A stretch of DNA of 64,000 bases from Arthrobacter terrae (lineage in GTDB: Bacteria; Actinomycetota; Actinomycetes; Actinomycetales; Micrococcaceae). The stretch lies in NCBI RefSeq assembly GCF_015708085.1, contig NZ_JADNYM010000022.1:29378-93377 (forward strand), in the 5' to 3' direction. Below are positions 1 through 7,967 of the stretch, piece after piece (position 1 is the first letter of the stretch; the number at the start of each line of letters is the position of its first letter). A model generated the notes under the pieces. It did not search any database. It was not told the origin of the DNA and saw only the letters and a list, made by a program, of their open reading frames with translations. The position numbers and the translations under genes are program-made.

Positions 1-395
1 GACAGCACACCGGAAAAGCCCGGCAGAAGCAGTTTCTCCGCTGAGCAGCCTGATGGAGGGGCCGGGAAAAGAGGATCAAGGCCCATAGTGATCGTCTGGA
101 CTTTGATGGGGTGGTCCAGCGTGTTGTGCACCCGATAAACCAGACAGCGAGTCACACCAGGTGCCAGCGTGGCCGGAGGACCTTCGCACCGAGGCGAGGT
201 CGAGGATCCGACTGGCATCGCCCGGACCTCACCTTCGATCCGGAACGTGGACGGGCTCGAATTCAGCAGGGCCGGGACCGTGGGTATGCTCGCTGCGGTG
301 ACCAGGAGCGCGAGTGCAGCGGTCAGGACAACACGGCCGAGGCCGCCGGCGATCATCAACCACTCCCGCCAGCGGCGCAAAATCGACGGACTCAC
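1..395 (-). CDS. Partial membrane-anchored or secreted protein, C-terminus missing
   Basis: An open frame starts at GTG 395 and runs off the left edge. I read it by translating the reverse complement. A short basic N-terminus (SPSILRRWREW) is followed by a hydrophobic segment of about 20 residues rich in Leu, Ala and Val, then an extracellular-looking region with Cys residues (RCEGPPATLAPGVTRC). A purine-rich stretch (AAAGGCAGAGGG) precedes the GTG. It lies 87 bp downstream of the SipW-type secreted protein on the same strand, so the two probably form one operon. I do not recognise the family; a secreted or surface-anchored partner of the upstream protein is an inference. Confidence 0.6.
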   Translation of the reverse strand, partial: MSPSILRRWREWLMIAGGLGRVVLTAALALLVTAASIPTVPALLNSSPSTFRIEGEVRAMPVGSSTSPRCEGPPATLAPGVTRCLVYRVHNTLDHPIKVQTITMGLDPLFPAPPSGCSAEKLLLPGFSGVL

Positions 396-482
396 CGGGC
401 CCTCTGCCTTTCTGGCACCTTGCGAGAGTGCCGCACTCCCGGACCAGGACGGGAAACGTCTGAGCCAGCTGACTGTGAAGTC

Positions 483-983
483 CTAGCTGATCGTGTAGGC
501 GAGGTTGACGATGGCGCCCTTGCAGGCATCCTGGTTGGTGGCCTTGTCGTTGAATTTGATCGTGGCGCCGGTCCACGCGCCCTGGCGGAAACCCACCGGG
601 ATCTCAGCGTCCACGGTCATCGCTGCCCCGGCAAGGGTGTAGTCCGTTGCGTCGCAGGTCCCGTTCGCGGCGCCGGCGGCCATTGTCACTGAGGCGATGC
701 TGGCGGTCACTGTCCCAACATAGACCGGGCCATCATCCCCGTTGGTGAAGTTACCGTCGAGAGGCTGGGCGGAATCCCCAGGACGCATGTCCGTCACGGT
801 AGTGGTTTGTAGGGGCAGGATATTGGAGGTAGTACCGGTCGCAGCCGTGCCGGTCCCCGCCCCACCAACCGTCCAGTAGGCGAAGGCTGCGCCACCGCCC
901 ACGAGCAACAGCCCGGCCGTCACGAACGCTATCTTTTTGGTTCGGCTGCGCCTTGAGGCGCCGGTGTTTAGTACTGTGCTCAT
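483..983 (-). CDS. SipW-dependent-type secreted protein (TasA/camelysin-like signal)
   Basis: This 166-residue protein starts with a basic segment (SRRSRTKK) and a hydrophobic core ending in AFAYWTVGGAG. That form is typical of actinobacterial proteins processed by SipW-type signal peptidases. The mature part is rich in Thr, Ala and Gly, with two Cys residues (GTCDATD and DACKGA) that could form a disulfide. A GGGGGA ribosome-binding site precedes ATG 983. It is probably an exported structural or matrix-type protein, by analogy with TasA/CalY signals; its actual function is unknown. It is divergent from the response regulator at 1452. Confidence 0.65.
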   Translation of the reverse strand: MSTVLNTGASRRSRTKKIAFVTAGLLLVGGGAAFAYWTVGGAGTGTAATGTTSNILPLQTTTVTDMRPGDSAQPLDGNFTNGDDGPVYVGTVTASIASVTMAAGAANGTCDATDYTLAGAAMTVDAEIPVGFRQGAWTGATIKFNDKATNQDACKGAIVNLAYTIS

Positions 984-1451
984 ATTGTTCCCCCGAAGTT
1001 ATTTTTGGCGATGGCGTATGACATGGTCAACGCAGCCGGAAGGAACAACCATAACAAGCACAAGATCGTATTTTGGCCATGCGATGGCCATGCGATTGCC
1101 TCACGCACGCACGTCGCATCGGCATCCCGTGGAGGATCTACAATATTTAGTCCTCATCCCCCGCGCCGTAGCAGCGAATTGCGAGGAGAGCAGCCGTCCT
1201 TGCTGACGTTTTCGTCCCATCAAAAATAGCTGTGTAGCTGCTAGTCTGGACTTAAAGACTGATGGTCTATACATTTATAGACTTTAGTCTTTTCGGAAGA
1301 CTTTTTGTATATAAAAATTATGTTACCTGGAGGTCGGTCAAGTTGCAGGAGCACAAGCCTTTCCAATTTCTTGGAACTTTGATTTTATTTTCCGACGTTC
1401 AGGCGTGAATCCGGAGAACAGATTATCTGATTTCAGCGGCGGGGTGGGCAA
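984..1451. other. Long divergent intergenic region
   Basis: This 468-bp gap separates the secreted-protein operon (leftward) from the response regulator (rightward). No convincing coding frame is seen. The part from about 1205 to 1400 is much more A/T-rich than the rest of the window and contains the AGTCT repeat cluster described separately. It probably carries the promoters for both directions. Confidence 0.6.
1243..1302. promoter_or_regulatory. Cluster of AGTCT/AGACT motifs with a GTCTATA palindrome
   Basis: Six GTCT or AGAC motifs lie within 60 bp, at 1243, 1256, 1265, 1278, 1286 and 1298. They include the perfect 7-bp inverted repeat GTCTATA-CATT-TATAGAC at 1265-1282, flanked by the AAAGACT/AGTCTTT pair. 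A further pair, AGTCTT-TTCGG-AAGACT, follows. The arrangement looks like a multi-site operator in an A/T-rich promoter. The adjacent LuxR-type regulator is the obvious candidate binder, by inference only. Confidence 0.45.
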
Positions 1452-2135
1452 GTGACGGACGGCAAGCTGATACGCGTGCATCTGGTCAGTGCGGACTTTC
1501 TCCTGCAGCAAGGACTTCAGACCATCTTAACGGGTCTGGATTACGTGACGCTGGAGGCAGTGTCGCGGACAGCTGAAGACGCTTTTACGGCCGTGGTTGC
1601 TGCCGGCCCTGACATCGTGCTGATCGAACGGGGACTACCCGGGATCGACGGTGTCGCTGAAATCCGGGCCATCACCGAGCAGGCACCCCGGACAAAGGTG
1701 GTCCTGCTCTGCGCCGAGACAGACCGGAAAACAATGATCGAGGCCTACCAAGCCGGGGCTGTAAGTTTTTTGACAAAAACTCAGATGACGCAGGACCTCG
1801 GTCCCGCACTGAGGATGATCCACCGGGGCGCTGCAATTTTCGCCATGCCTCTAAGCTCCCCCCGGCTGCAGACGCCCGGAGCTACCGAGAGTGCGGACAA
1901 CCTGGTGCTTAAGGCCCAGTTCAACAGCCGTGACAGGAAACTTTTGGCAGGTGTGGCAGCCGGAAGAACAAATGCCCAAATTGGCCGCGATCTTCATCTC
2001 AGCGAAGCCACGATCAAGGCGCAGCTGACCGGGATCATGACACGGCTCAACGTCTCCAATCGGGTCCAGCTGGCGGTCGCCGTTGTCCGTAACGGTCTTG
2101 TGGACATGCCAGTCAGTCACGCACCGGGCCCATAG
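1452..2135 (+). CDS. Atypical LuxR/NarL-type response regulator (pseudo-receiver)
   Basis: The protein has 227 residues: a receiver-like domain (about 8-125) followed by a LuxR-type helix-turn-helix (about 157-217, with SRDRKLLAGVAAGRTNAQIG). The start is GTG 1452. Residues needed for phosphorylation are changed. The acidic pair after the first strand is Ser13-Ala14, the phospho-acceptor position is Glu59 (LIERGLPG instead of a D-x-x-x-P motif), and the usual Thr/Ser is Cys87. Lys109 is kept (FLTKTQ). No histidine kinase is next to it. It is therefore probably a phosphorylation-independent or constitutively active regulator, acting on the divergent secreted-protein genes or on its own promoter. 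Confidence 0.85.
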   Translation: MTDGKLIRVHLVSADFLLQQGLQTILTGLDYVTLEAVSRTAEDAFTAVVAAGPDIVLIERGLPGIDGVAEIRAITEQAPRTKVVLLCAETDRKTMIEAYQAGAVSFLTKTQMTQDLGPALRMIHRGAAIFAMPLSSPRLQTPGATESADNLVLKAQFNSRDRKLLAGVAAGRTNAQIGRDLHLSEATIKAQLTGIMTRLNVSNRVQLAVAVVRNGLVDMPVSHAPGP

Positions 2136-2230
2136 AAACTGAGTGCGGCCCGCTCCGATAGACGAAAATCCAAAAGCCACTTACCTACCGCAACGCAGCG
2201 AGCGGAACCGACCGAACACTGCCGGCCGCG

Positions 2231-4216
2231 TCAGCGGTATTTGCGGTGCTGGTTCTCCTTGCCGCTGGGTCCCGAACCGGCTTCGGAAATCCACGGACCG
2301 GTGCCCTCGGAAACATCGATGATCCCCTGCTCCAGCCAGCCGAAGTCACCCGCGAGCACGCCCGACGCAAGGCGGGCGTCGCCGTCGTCCGTGTTGTGCC
2401 ACAGGTCCGTAAAGAGCGCGTCGATGCGCATCCGGGATTGGCCGCAGAAAGCGTCGGCCAGTTCTATCGCGTGCCGCCCCTGCACGGGATCCTTCACGCG
2501 CAGCATCTCCGCGCGGCTGCAGCAGGCCGCCATTGCGAACAACTCGGCGCCTATATCCACGATCCGGCCAAGAAATGCCTGCTTATACTCCAGCCTGGCC
2601 TGCCAGCGGCCCATCCCGTAAAACGTTTGTCGGGCAAGTTTGCGGGATGCGCGCTCTATGTAGCGCAGGTGCCCCGCCAGCGGTCCGAATTCGTTGTAGG
2701 AGCGCGGGTCCATACCCTTTCCCATGGCTAATTTGGGCAGCCACCTGGCGTAGAAACCGCTGGCAGCGACGGCAGCCTTCCCCTTGTCCTGCAGCGAAGC
2801 CGTAGCCGAGGCAAGATCGCCGGCGGCGCTTAAATGGGCATCCACGGCTTCCCGGGCGATCAGTAGGTGCATGATCTCCGTGGAGCCCTCAAAGATCCGG
2901 TTGATGCGCATGTCGCGGAGCATCTGCTCTGCGGGGACGGCGCGTTCGCCGCGGGCGGCCAGCGACTGCGCAGTTTCGTAGCCGCGGCCGCCACGGATCT
3001 GCACTAGCTCATCGGCGCACCGGTAGGCCATCTCGGAGGACCACAATTTTGCCAGCGCCGCCTCGATGCGGACATCCTTCATGTGCGAATCCGCGAGCTC
3101 GGCGGAGAGCTCAAAAACTGCCTCAAGGGCAAACGCGGTTGCGGCCAGGAACGCGATCTTCTTGCCCACCGCTTCGTGCTGGCCAACGGGTTTACCCCAC
3201 TGGGTCCGGGCGTTGGACCATTCCCGCGCGATCTTCAGCGTCCATTTGCCGGTAGCCGCGCACATCCCGGGAATGGACAGCCGGCCGGTGTTAAGCGTGG
3301 TGAGGGCTATCTTCAGTCCCTGCCCCTCGCGGCCCAGCCGGTTGGCTGCCGGAATGCGGACCTGATGGAAGCGGGTCACCCCATTTTCAATGCCGCGCAG
3401 ACCCATGAAGGAGTTCCGGTTTTCAACGGTGATCCCGGGGGTATCGGCTTCCACAACGAAGGCGGAGATGCCGCCCTTGGCCTGGGTCCCGTCCGGGAGC
3501 ACGTGCGGGGGAACCGTCGCCATTACCACCACGATTTCGGCGATAACCCCGTTGGTGGTCCAGAGCTTGACGCCGTCGAGCACGTACTCGGCACCATCCT
3601 CGCTCAGCACCGCCGTGCAGCCCATCCGGGCCGGGTCCGAGCCGACGTCCGGCTCGGTGAGCAGGAACGCGGTGATGGCCCCGGCGGCGCAGCGCGGCAG
3701 GTATTCCTTCTTCTGTTCCTCGGTGCCAAAGACCTTGACCGGCTCGGGCACGCCAATGGACTGATGGGCTGAGACCAGCGCGCCAAATGACGGATGGACG
3801 GAACCGAGTAGCTGCAGGGCCCTGCCGTAGTAGGTCAGCGACAGCCCCAAACCGCCGTAAGTACGCGGGATCTTCATGCCAAAGACCCCCAATTCGGTCA
3901 GCCCGGCAAGGTATTCATCCGGGATGAGTGCGTCGCGTTCGACCCGGTCTGCGTCCAGGGTTTCGCAGTAGGTCCGCAGCCGGCCCAGGAACTCTTCGCC
4001 GCGTCCGGCATCGTCGGCCGTGGGCTCGGGGTGCGGATGAATCAGGGAGATATCGAAGTTGCCCAGGTAAAGACCCTTGGCAAAACTCGGCCGGGACCAG
4101 TTGGTTTCGCGGGCATCTTCGGCGACCTTCCGTGCGTCCTGTTCGGTGACGTGGGAACCACGGCCTTCCGGGGCGGGGTCGGTGGATGTCGTGGGATTGT
4201 CGGCCTTGACGCTCAT
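2231..4216 (-). CDS. Acyl-CoA dehydrogenase family protein (FadE-like)
   Basis: This 661-residue flavoprotein is expected to catalyse the first step of fatty acyl-CoA beta-oxidation. The N-terminal alpha domain (about 75-190) leads to the flavin/substrate motif AFLLTEPDVGSD near 183-194. The C-terminal helical domain contains IRGGRGYE near 407-414 and FEGSTEI, with the expected catalytic Glu443. An extra C-terminal domain of about 200 residues matches the long VLCAD-like form rather than the 380-residue short-chain enzymes. ATG 4216 is preceded by AAAGGGAC. The gene stands alone, divergent from the serine hydrolase. Acyl chain specificity cannot be read from the sequence. Confidence 0.88.
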   Translation of the reverse strand: MSVKADNPTTSTDPAPEGRGSHVTEQDARKVAEDARETNWSRPSFAKGLYLGNFDISLIHPHPEPTADDAGRGEEFLGRLRTYCETLDADRVERDALIPDEYLAGLTELGVFGMKIPRTYGGLGLSLTYYGRALQLLGSVHPSFGALVSAHQSIGVPEPVKVFGTEEQKKEYLPRCAAGAITAFLLTEPDVGSDPARMGCTAVLSEDGAEYVLDGVKLWTTNGVIAEIVVVMATVPPHVLPDGTQAKGGISAFVVEADTPGITVENRNSFMGLRGIENGVTRFHQVRIPAANRLGREGQGLKIALTTLNTGRLSIPGMCAATGKWTLKIAREWSNARTQWGKPVGQHEAVGKKIAFLAATAFALEAVFELSAELADSHMKDVRIEAALAKLWSSEMAYRCADELVQIRGGRGYETAQSLAARGERAVPAEQMLRDMRINRIFEGSTEIMHLLIAREAVDAHLSAAGDLASATASLQDKGKAAVAASGFYARWLPKLAMGKGMDPRSYNEFGPLAGHLRYIERASRKLARQTFYGMGRWQARLEYKQAFLGRIVDIGAELFAMAACCSRAEMLRVKDPVQGRHAIELADAFCGQSRMRIDALFTDLWHNTDDGDARLASGVLAGDFGWLEQGIIDVSEGTGPWISEAGSGPSGKENQHRKYR

Positions 4217-4289
4217 TATGTCCCTTTCGCCGCCCCGTGGGTGCAGACGCCTGCACGGGTTGAAGAAGACCCGTCGGGGTGTGACCTAT

Positions 4290-4305
4290 GCTACCCGCCG
4301 GTAGC
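4290..4305. promoter_or_regulatory. Inverted repeat in divergent promoter region
   Basis: GCTACC-CGCC-GGTAGC is a perfect 6-bp inverted repeat in the 140-bp gap between the acyl-CoA dehydrogenase and serine hydrolase genes. It could be an operator for either gene. No TetR-family gene lies nearby, so the binder is unknown. Confidence 0.3.
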
Positions 4306-4356
4306 CGGGGAAGCTATGGCTGAGGTGATGCCGATGCCGGGACCTAGGCTGGGGTC

Positions 4357-5472
4357 ATGAGTGAACACGCGCAGGGTTTTGCCGCCGAGGAGTTCGACGC
4401 CGTCCGCCGCCTTTTTGACTCGATGCTCGCCGCCGATTCCGGGTACAGCGCCCAATTAGCGGCTTATCATCAGGGCGTGAAAGTTCTGGACCTGCATGGC
4501 GGCCCGGAAATTGCCGCCGACTCCGTGACAGGCGTATTTTCCTGCTCCAAGGGTGTGGCAGCGCTCGCCTTTGGTTTGTTGGTGCAGGACGGCCTCGTTG
4601 ATCTGGACGCAGCGGTGAAGCGATACTGGCCCGAATTTGGCTGCCACGGTAAGGAAATTCTTACTGTCGGTCAGCTATTGAGCCATCAGGGCGGCCTGGT
4701 TGGCGTACCCGGGGGCTTCGCCATGGAGGAATATAACGATGCCGCCGCCGTGGCCGCCAAGCTGGCCGCAGCGGTTCCGTTCTGGCGTCCGGGCCGTGCC
4801 TTCGGTTACCATGCGCTGACCATGGGTGTGTTTATGGAAGAACTCTGCCGACGGATTACGGGCGGAACGCTGCAGGCGCTGTATGAGGAGCGGATCCGCG
4901 GGCCGTTTGCGGTGGATATGTACCTTGGTCTGCCGGAGAGCGAGGAGCCGCGGTACCGTGACGTGCTCTTCGACGAGGATCCACACCTGCCGTTCATTGA
5001 TCCGGAGGGAATTCCCGGGATCTCGGGCAACGTCCGCGCGGGAAACCTGCTGACATTGCCGAACCTGCGCTCCATCCGGGCCGTCGGCAGCTGCAGCGGC
5101 GCGGGCGTGGGGTCCGCCGTCGGACTGGCCAGACTGTACGCCGCAGCGAGCACGGGAGTGGACGGCGGCCAGCCCTTCCTGACGCAGCAGACCATCGCGA
5201 CGATGAGCCAGGAACAGGTCTGGGGGATCGATCGCGTCTTCAGCCAGGAAAGCGCCTTTGCCGTCGTCTTCATGAAATCCCACGCGCGGATGGACTTCGG
5301 CAGTGCACAGGCGTTCGGGCACGACGGCGCCAATGCGGCTTTGGGGTTCGCCGACCCCGCGTACGAGGTAGGGTTCGGCTACATACCACAGCGTGCAGAA
5401 GAGGGCGGGACGGTGGGCCGCGGCATGCAGCTAAGCATTGCGGTGCGCAAGGCGCTGCTCGGCGTGGAGTAG
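4357..5472 (+). CDS. Serine hydrolase of the beta-lactamase/EstB (class C-like) family
   Basis: This 371-residue protein carries the SxxK nucleophile motif as Ser62-Cys-Ser-Lys65 (VFSCSKGVAAL). It also has a Tyr-containing second motif (FGYHALTMG) typical of EstB-like esterases and D-Ala-D-Ala peptidase relatives. Motifs such as LLSHQGGL and GRAFGYHA are characteristic of the Beta-lactamase (PF00144) fold. No signal peptide is evident, so a cytoplasmic esterase or peptidase role is more likely than antibiotic resistance. It lies 62 bp upstream of the hydroquinone-reductase-like gene in the same direction. Substrate unknown. Confidence 0.85.
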   Translation: MSEHAQGFAAEEFDAVRRLFDSMLAADSGYSAQLAAYHQGVKVLDLHGGPEIAADSVTGVFSCSKGVAALAFGLLVQDGLVDLDAAVKRYWPEFGCHGKEILTVGQLLSHQGGLVGVPGGFAMEEYNDAAAVAAKLAAAVPFWRPGRAFGYHALTMGVFMEELCRRITGGTLQALYEERIRGPFAVDMYLGLPESEEPRYRDVLFDEDPHLPFIDPEGIPGISGNVRAGNLLTLPNLRSIRAVGSCSGAGVGSAVGLARLYAAASTGVDGGQPFLTQQTIATMSQEQVWGIDRVFSQESAFAVVFMKSHARMDFGSAQAFGHDGANAALGFADPAYEVGFGYIPQRAEEGGTVGRGMQLSIAVRKALLGVE

Positions 5473-5534
5473 GCGGTGCCGGTCCGCCGGGCCCGCACGC
5501 TCAATCCAAACGGGAACCAGCCTAAGCTGATCTC

Positions 5535-6557
5535 ATGAGCACAAACACGTATGTCACCGGCGGCCAGGAGTACACCCGGGATACCAATTACATTGAGGAT
5601 CGGATCATCCGCGGCGGGGACGCCCCCGAGGCCGGGCGGTGGCCGGTGGAGCCCGGTCGCTACCGGCTCATTGCCGCCCGGGCGTGCCCATGGGCCAACA
5701 GAACCGTGATCGTGCGCCGGTTACTGGGTCTGGAGGACGTGATTTCCCTTGGCCAGCCCGGCCCCACCCATGACGAGCGTAGCTGGACCTTTGACCTCGA
5801 CCCTGGCGGCCAAGACCCGGTACTGGGCATCGAACGGATTCAGGACGCGTACTTCCGGCGTTTTCCGGGCTACCCGCGCGGCATTACCGTTCCCGCCGTC
5901 GTGGACGTTCCTTCCGGCGCGGTCGTGACCAATAACTTTCCGCAGATCACGCTGGACTTCTCCTCCGAGTGGACCGAATACCAACGTGAGGGCGCTCCCC
6001 GCCTCTACCCGGAGGAACTGCGCGAAGAGATTGACCGGGTCAACCAACGTGTCTTTACGGAGGTTAATAACGGCGTCTACCGGTGCGGGTTTGCCGGTTC
6101 CCAGGAAGCCTACGACGCAGCCTACGACCGATTGTTCACTGCGCTGGATTGGTTGGAAGAACGCCTGGCCGGCCAGCGCTTTTTGGTCGGAGAAACTATT
6201 ACGGAGGCCGATGTACGGCTCTTCACAACCCTGGCGCGCTTTGATGCCGTCTACCACGGGCATTTCAAATGCAATCGGAACAAGCTTACGGAGATGCCCG
6301 CGTTGTGGGGCTACGCCCGGGACCTGTTCCAGACCCCCGGGTTCGGTGACAGCACCGATTTCCAGCAGATTAAGCAGCACTACTACCTGGTGCATAAAGA
6401 CATTAATCCCACGCAGATCGTGCCCAAGGGCCCCGACACGTCGGGGTGGTTGACCGCGCACGGGCGCGAAAAGCTTGGCGGGCGGCCATTTGGGGACGGC
6501 ACCGCTCCCGGACGGGTTGCTCCCGGCGAGGAGGTGGCCCCGGGGCACGGCGCCTGA
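5535..6557 (+). CDS. Glutathionyl-hydroquinone reductase-like protein (GST xi/omega family)
   Basis: The 340-residue protein has an N-terminal thioredoxin-fold domain with the ARACPWANRT motif (Cys51) and a C-terminal all-alpha GST domain (ITEADVRLFTTLARFDAVYHGHFKCN). This is the hallmark pattern of YqjG/ECM4-type reductases that remove glutathione from hydroquinone adducts. Actinobacteria mostly use mycothiol, so the physiological thiol may be mycothiol; this is inference. The C-terminus past about 310 is a Gly/Pro-rich tail. A strong hairpin follows directly after the stop codon. Confidence 0.85.
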   Translation: MSTNTYVTGGQEYTRDTNYIEDRIIRGGDAPEAGRWPVEPGRYRLIAARACPWANRTVIVRRLLGLEDVISLGQPGPTHDERSWTFDLDPGGQDPVLGIERIQDAYFRRFPGYPRGITVPAVVDVPSGAVVTNNFPQITLDFSSEWTEYQREGAPRLYPEELREEIDRVNQRVFTEVNNGVYRCGFAGSQEAYDAAYDRLFTALDWLEERLAGQRFLVGETITEADVRLFTTLARFDAVYHGHFKCNRNKLTEMPALWGYARDLFQTPGFGDSTDFQQIKQHYYLVHKDINPTQIVPKGPDTSGWLTAHGREKLGGRPFGDGTAPGRVAPGEEVAPGHGA

Positions 6558-6560
6558 GTG

Positions 6561-6591
6561 TTAGGCGTGTGGCCGGCGGCCACACGCCTAA
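6561..6591 (+). terminator. Perfect 14-bp stem hairpin
   Basis: TTAGGCGTGTGGCC and GGCCACACGCCTAA are exact inverted repeats separated by a 3-nt GGC loop, starting 3 bp after the reductase-like gene stop. There is no T-run, as is common for GC-rich actinobacterial terminators. Confidence 0.7.
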
Positions 6592-6612
6592 CGGTTACCG
6601 CATAACCATCCT

Positions 6613-6783
6613 CTGAGCCTCTTGTACGTCGGGGTCTGTTTGATCCTCGTCGGACTGAACCTCCGTACCATTATTTCCAGCTTTTCTACGGTCCTGACCG
6701 AAATCACCGCGGCTACGGGCATGCCGGTGCTCACAGTGACGCTGCTGGCCACAGTTCCTGTGACGTCTCTTGACCTGTTTTAG
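6613..6783 (+). pseudogene. Fragment of a CynX/NimT-family MFS transporter (N-terminal part)
   Basis: Translation from CTG 6613 gives SLLYVGVCLILVGLNLRT followed by a second segment with SSFSTVLTEITAATGMP and a hydrophobic stretch, ending at TAG 6781-6783. GLNLRT and the following loop resemble the first transmembrane helix and loop of CynX/NimT-type transporters, which run to about 400 residues. No start codon or ribosome-binding site is present and about 85% of the protein is missing. It is a decayed remnant. Confidence 0.6.
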
Positions 6784-6791
6784 AAAACCCG

Positions 6792-6932
6792 CGCATCCCC
6801 TCGATCAGCGAAATAGGAATTGCCGTTGCCGATGTACCGGCAGCGGTTAGGAGGCTGTCGGACGAACTAAAATGCCTCGCCGTCGCGATATTTAGCCCCT
6901 ACTTCCCGCGCGTCATCTCGCTGTGGCAATGA
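6792..6932 (+). pseudogene. Possible VOC/glyoxalase-like fragment
   Basis: The frame from 6792 reads RIPSISEIGIAVADVPAAVR and continues to a TGA at 6930. The beta-strand plus DVPAAV helix resembles the start of a vicinal-oxygen-chelate module. Only about 45 residues exist, with no start codon. The match is short and could be chance. Confidence 0.25.
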
Positions 6933-7142
6933 GCTGTGGTTCGTTGTTACGGACTGATTCGACTTCTTTGCTGACCATCCGCGGGACAAGGTGGGCCCGG
7001 GGATGGTGTTAATGAAGTGCTGCACCTGGTCCCGTTCCGTCTTGGTCGGGTCCAGCTACCGATCCTGGAGATCTTTCGGGATGGCCCCCGGTGTCCGATC
7101 ATGGACATGACCGTGCGGGTCATAAGCTGACCGGGTGAGGAT
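6913..7142 (-). pseudogene. Disrupted C-terminus of an SRAP (YedK/HMCES-like) protein
   Basis: The reverse strand from about 7142 reads ILTRSAYDPHGHVHDRTPGA, then IPKDLQDR, an in-frame TAG at 7056-7058, then LDPTKTERDQVQHFINTIPG. After a frame change near 6980-6990 it ends PRMVSKEVESVRNNEPQLIA up to a stop at 6913-6915. This order (HDRTP, LDP...IP, S.EV..VRNN) is the C-terminal half of SOS-response-associated peptidase proteins, which bind abasic sites in single-stranded DNA. One nonsense mutation, one frameshift and loss of the N-terminal catalytic Cys region mark it as a pseudogene. Confidence 0.75.
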
Positions 7143-7224
7143 CGGCTTCCGACACGTCCTGATCTTGTGAGCCAATGCGGTGCGTCCGCATCGCGTGGGG
7201 AATGTCCCTCAATCTCTTTGGTCG

Positions 7225-7638
7225 TCAGCTCATATTGGTGACGAGCCGGAACCGCTGGAGGACTAGCGGGGTTGCATCATTAGCTGTGAAGGTGGGATCG
7301 CCGAGCTCTGCGCGTTCGGCGGGGCTGTGCCAGCCTTGTTCGTGCACCGCCCGCCACTGAGCCACGGTTGTGAGTCCCTCACCCTCGTCGAGCACATGCG
7401 CTAGATCCACGTCCCCCAACTGCACGACCCGAACGCTCGTGATCTCGATGACCGCGACCCGTCGTCCCTCGGAATCGATCACCGCAGACTGCGAGCCGAT
7501 CTCATTCAGCGGAAGGTTCTGGACCTCGTAGCCGCGAAGCAGGCCAGTTGTCGAGGTCTTGGACCCGTCCAGCACGGCGGCTACAAGCTGATCCCGCAGC
7601 GGACCCGGAAGTGAGAACTCAAAGATCGGAAGCGTCAC
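7225..7638 (-). CDS. ASCH domain-containing protein
   Basis: This 137-residue protein matches the ASCH fold (PUA-related, thought to bind RNA). Near the N-terminus it has the motif DGSKTSTTGLL, where a GxKxxTxR-like signature sits. It then has strands with VAVIEITSVRVVQLGDVD and the helix motif DEGEGLTTVAQWRAVHEQGW. The length is normal for small bacterial ASCH proteins. It is flanked by decayed gene fragments on one side and a non-coding stretch on the other. The exact ligand is unknown; some family members are amidohydrolases acting on modified nucleosides. Confidence 0.75.
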   Translation of the reverse strand: MTLPIFEFSLPGPLRDQLVAAVLDGSKTSTTGLLRGYEVQNLPLNEIGSQSAVIDSEGRRVAVIEITSVRVVQLGDVDLAHVLDEGEGLTTVAQWRAVHEQGWHSPAERAELGDPTFTANDATPLVLQRFRLVTNMS

Positions 7639-7967
7639 CCCCGGATCCTAGCAGGGAGCACACCACTCGTCGGGCATCACGGTGGTCAAGTCCGGGAGCG
7701 CGCGACTCGCACGGGGCGATTATCACCGGACAGATTGACCGAATCCAGAGGTAGGTTTGGTCCCGGTGGCTGAAGTTCTCGCGTCTGCCACTTCGTTTCC
7801 AGCTCTGTGCAATGTGGATTGCTGCGGTTTCCCAAAGCCTGTTTTATGTGGTGTTTTCTGATCGGAAATGGACGGTCCACGGTTTACTCCTTGATCGGGA
7901 TAAACCGAGGGCTAGATTGGGATGGTTCGTCGAATGCCGCAATAGCGGGCATCAAATAGGGAGAAGC
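7639..7967. other. Intergenic stretch without recognised feature
   Basis: This 329-bp gap lies between the divergent ASCH gene and the small membrane protein. I see no conserved coding frame, hairpin or repeat. It presumably holds both promoters. TTTATGTGG at about 7844 sits in a locally A/T-richer stretch. Confidence 0.4.
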
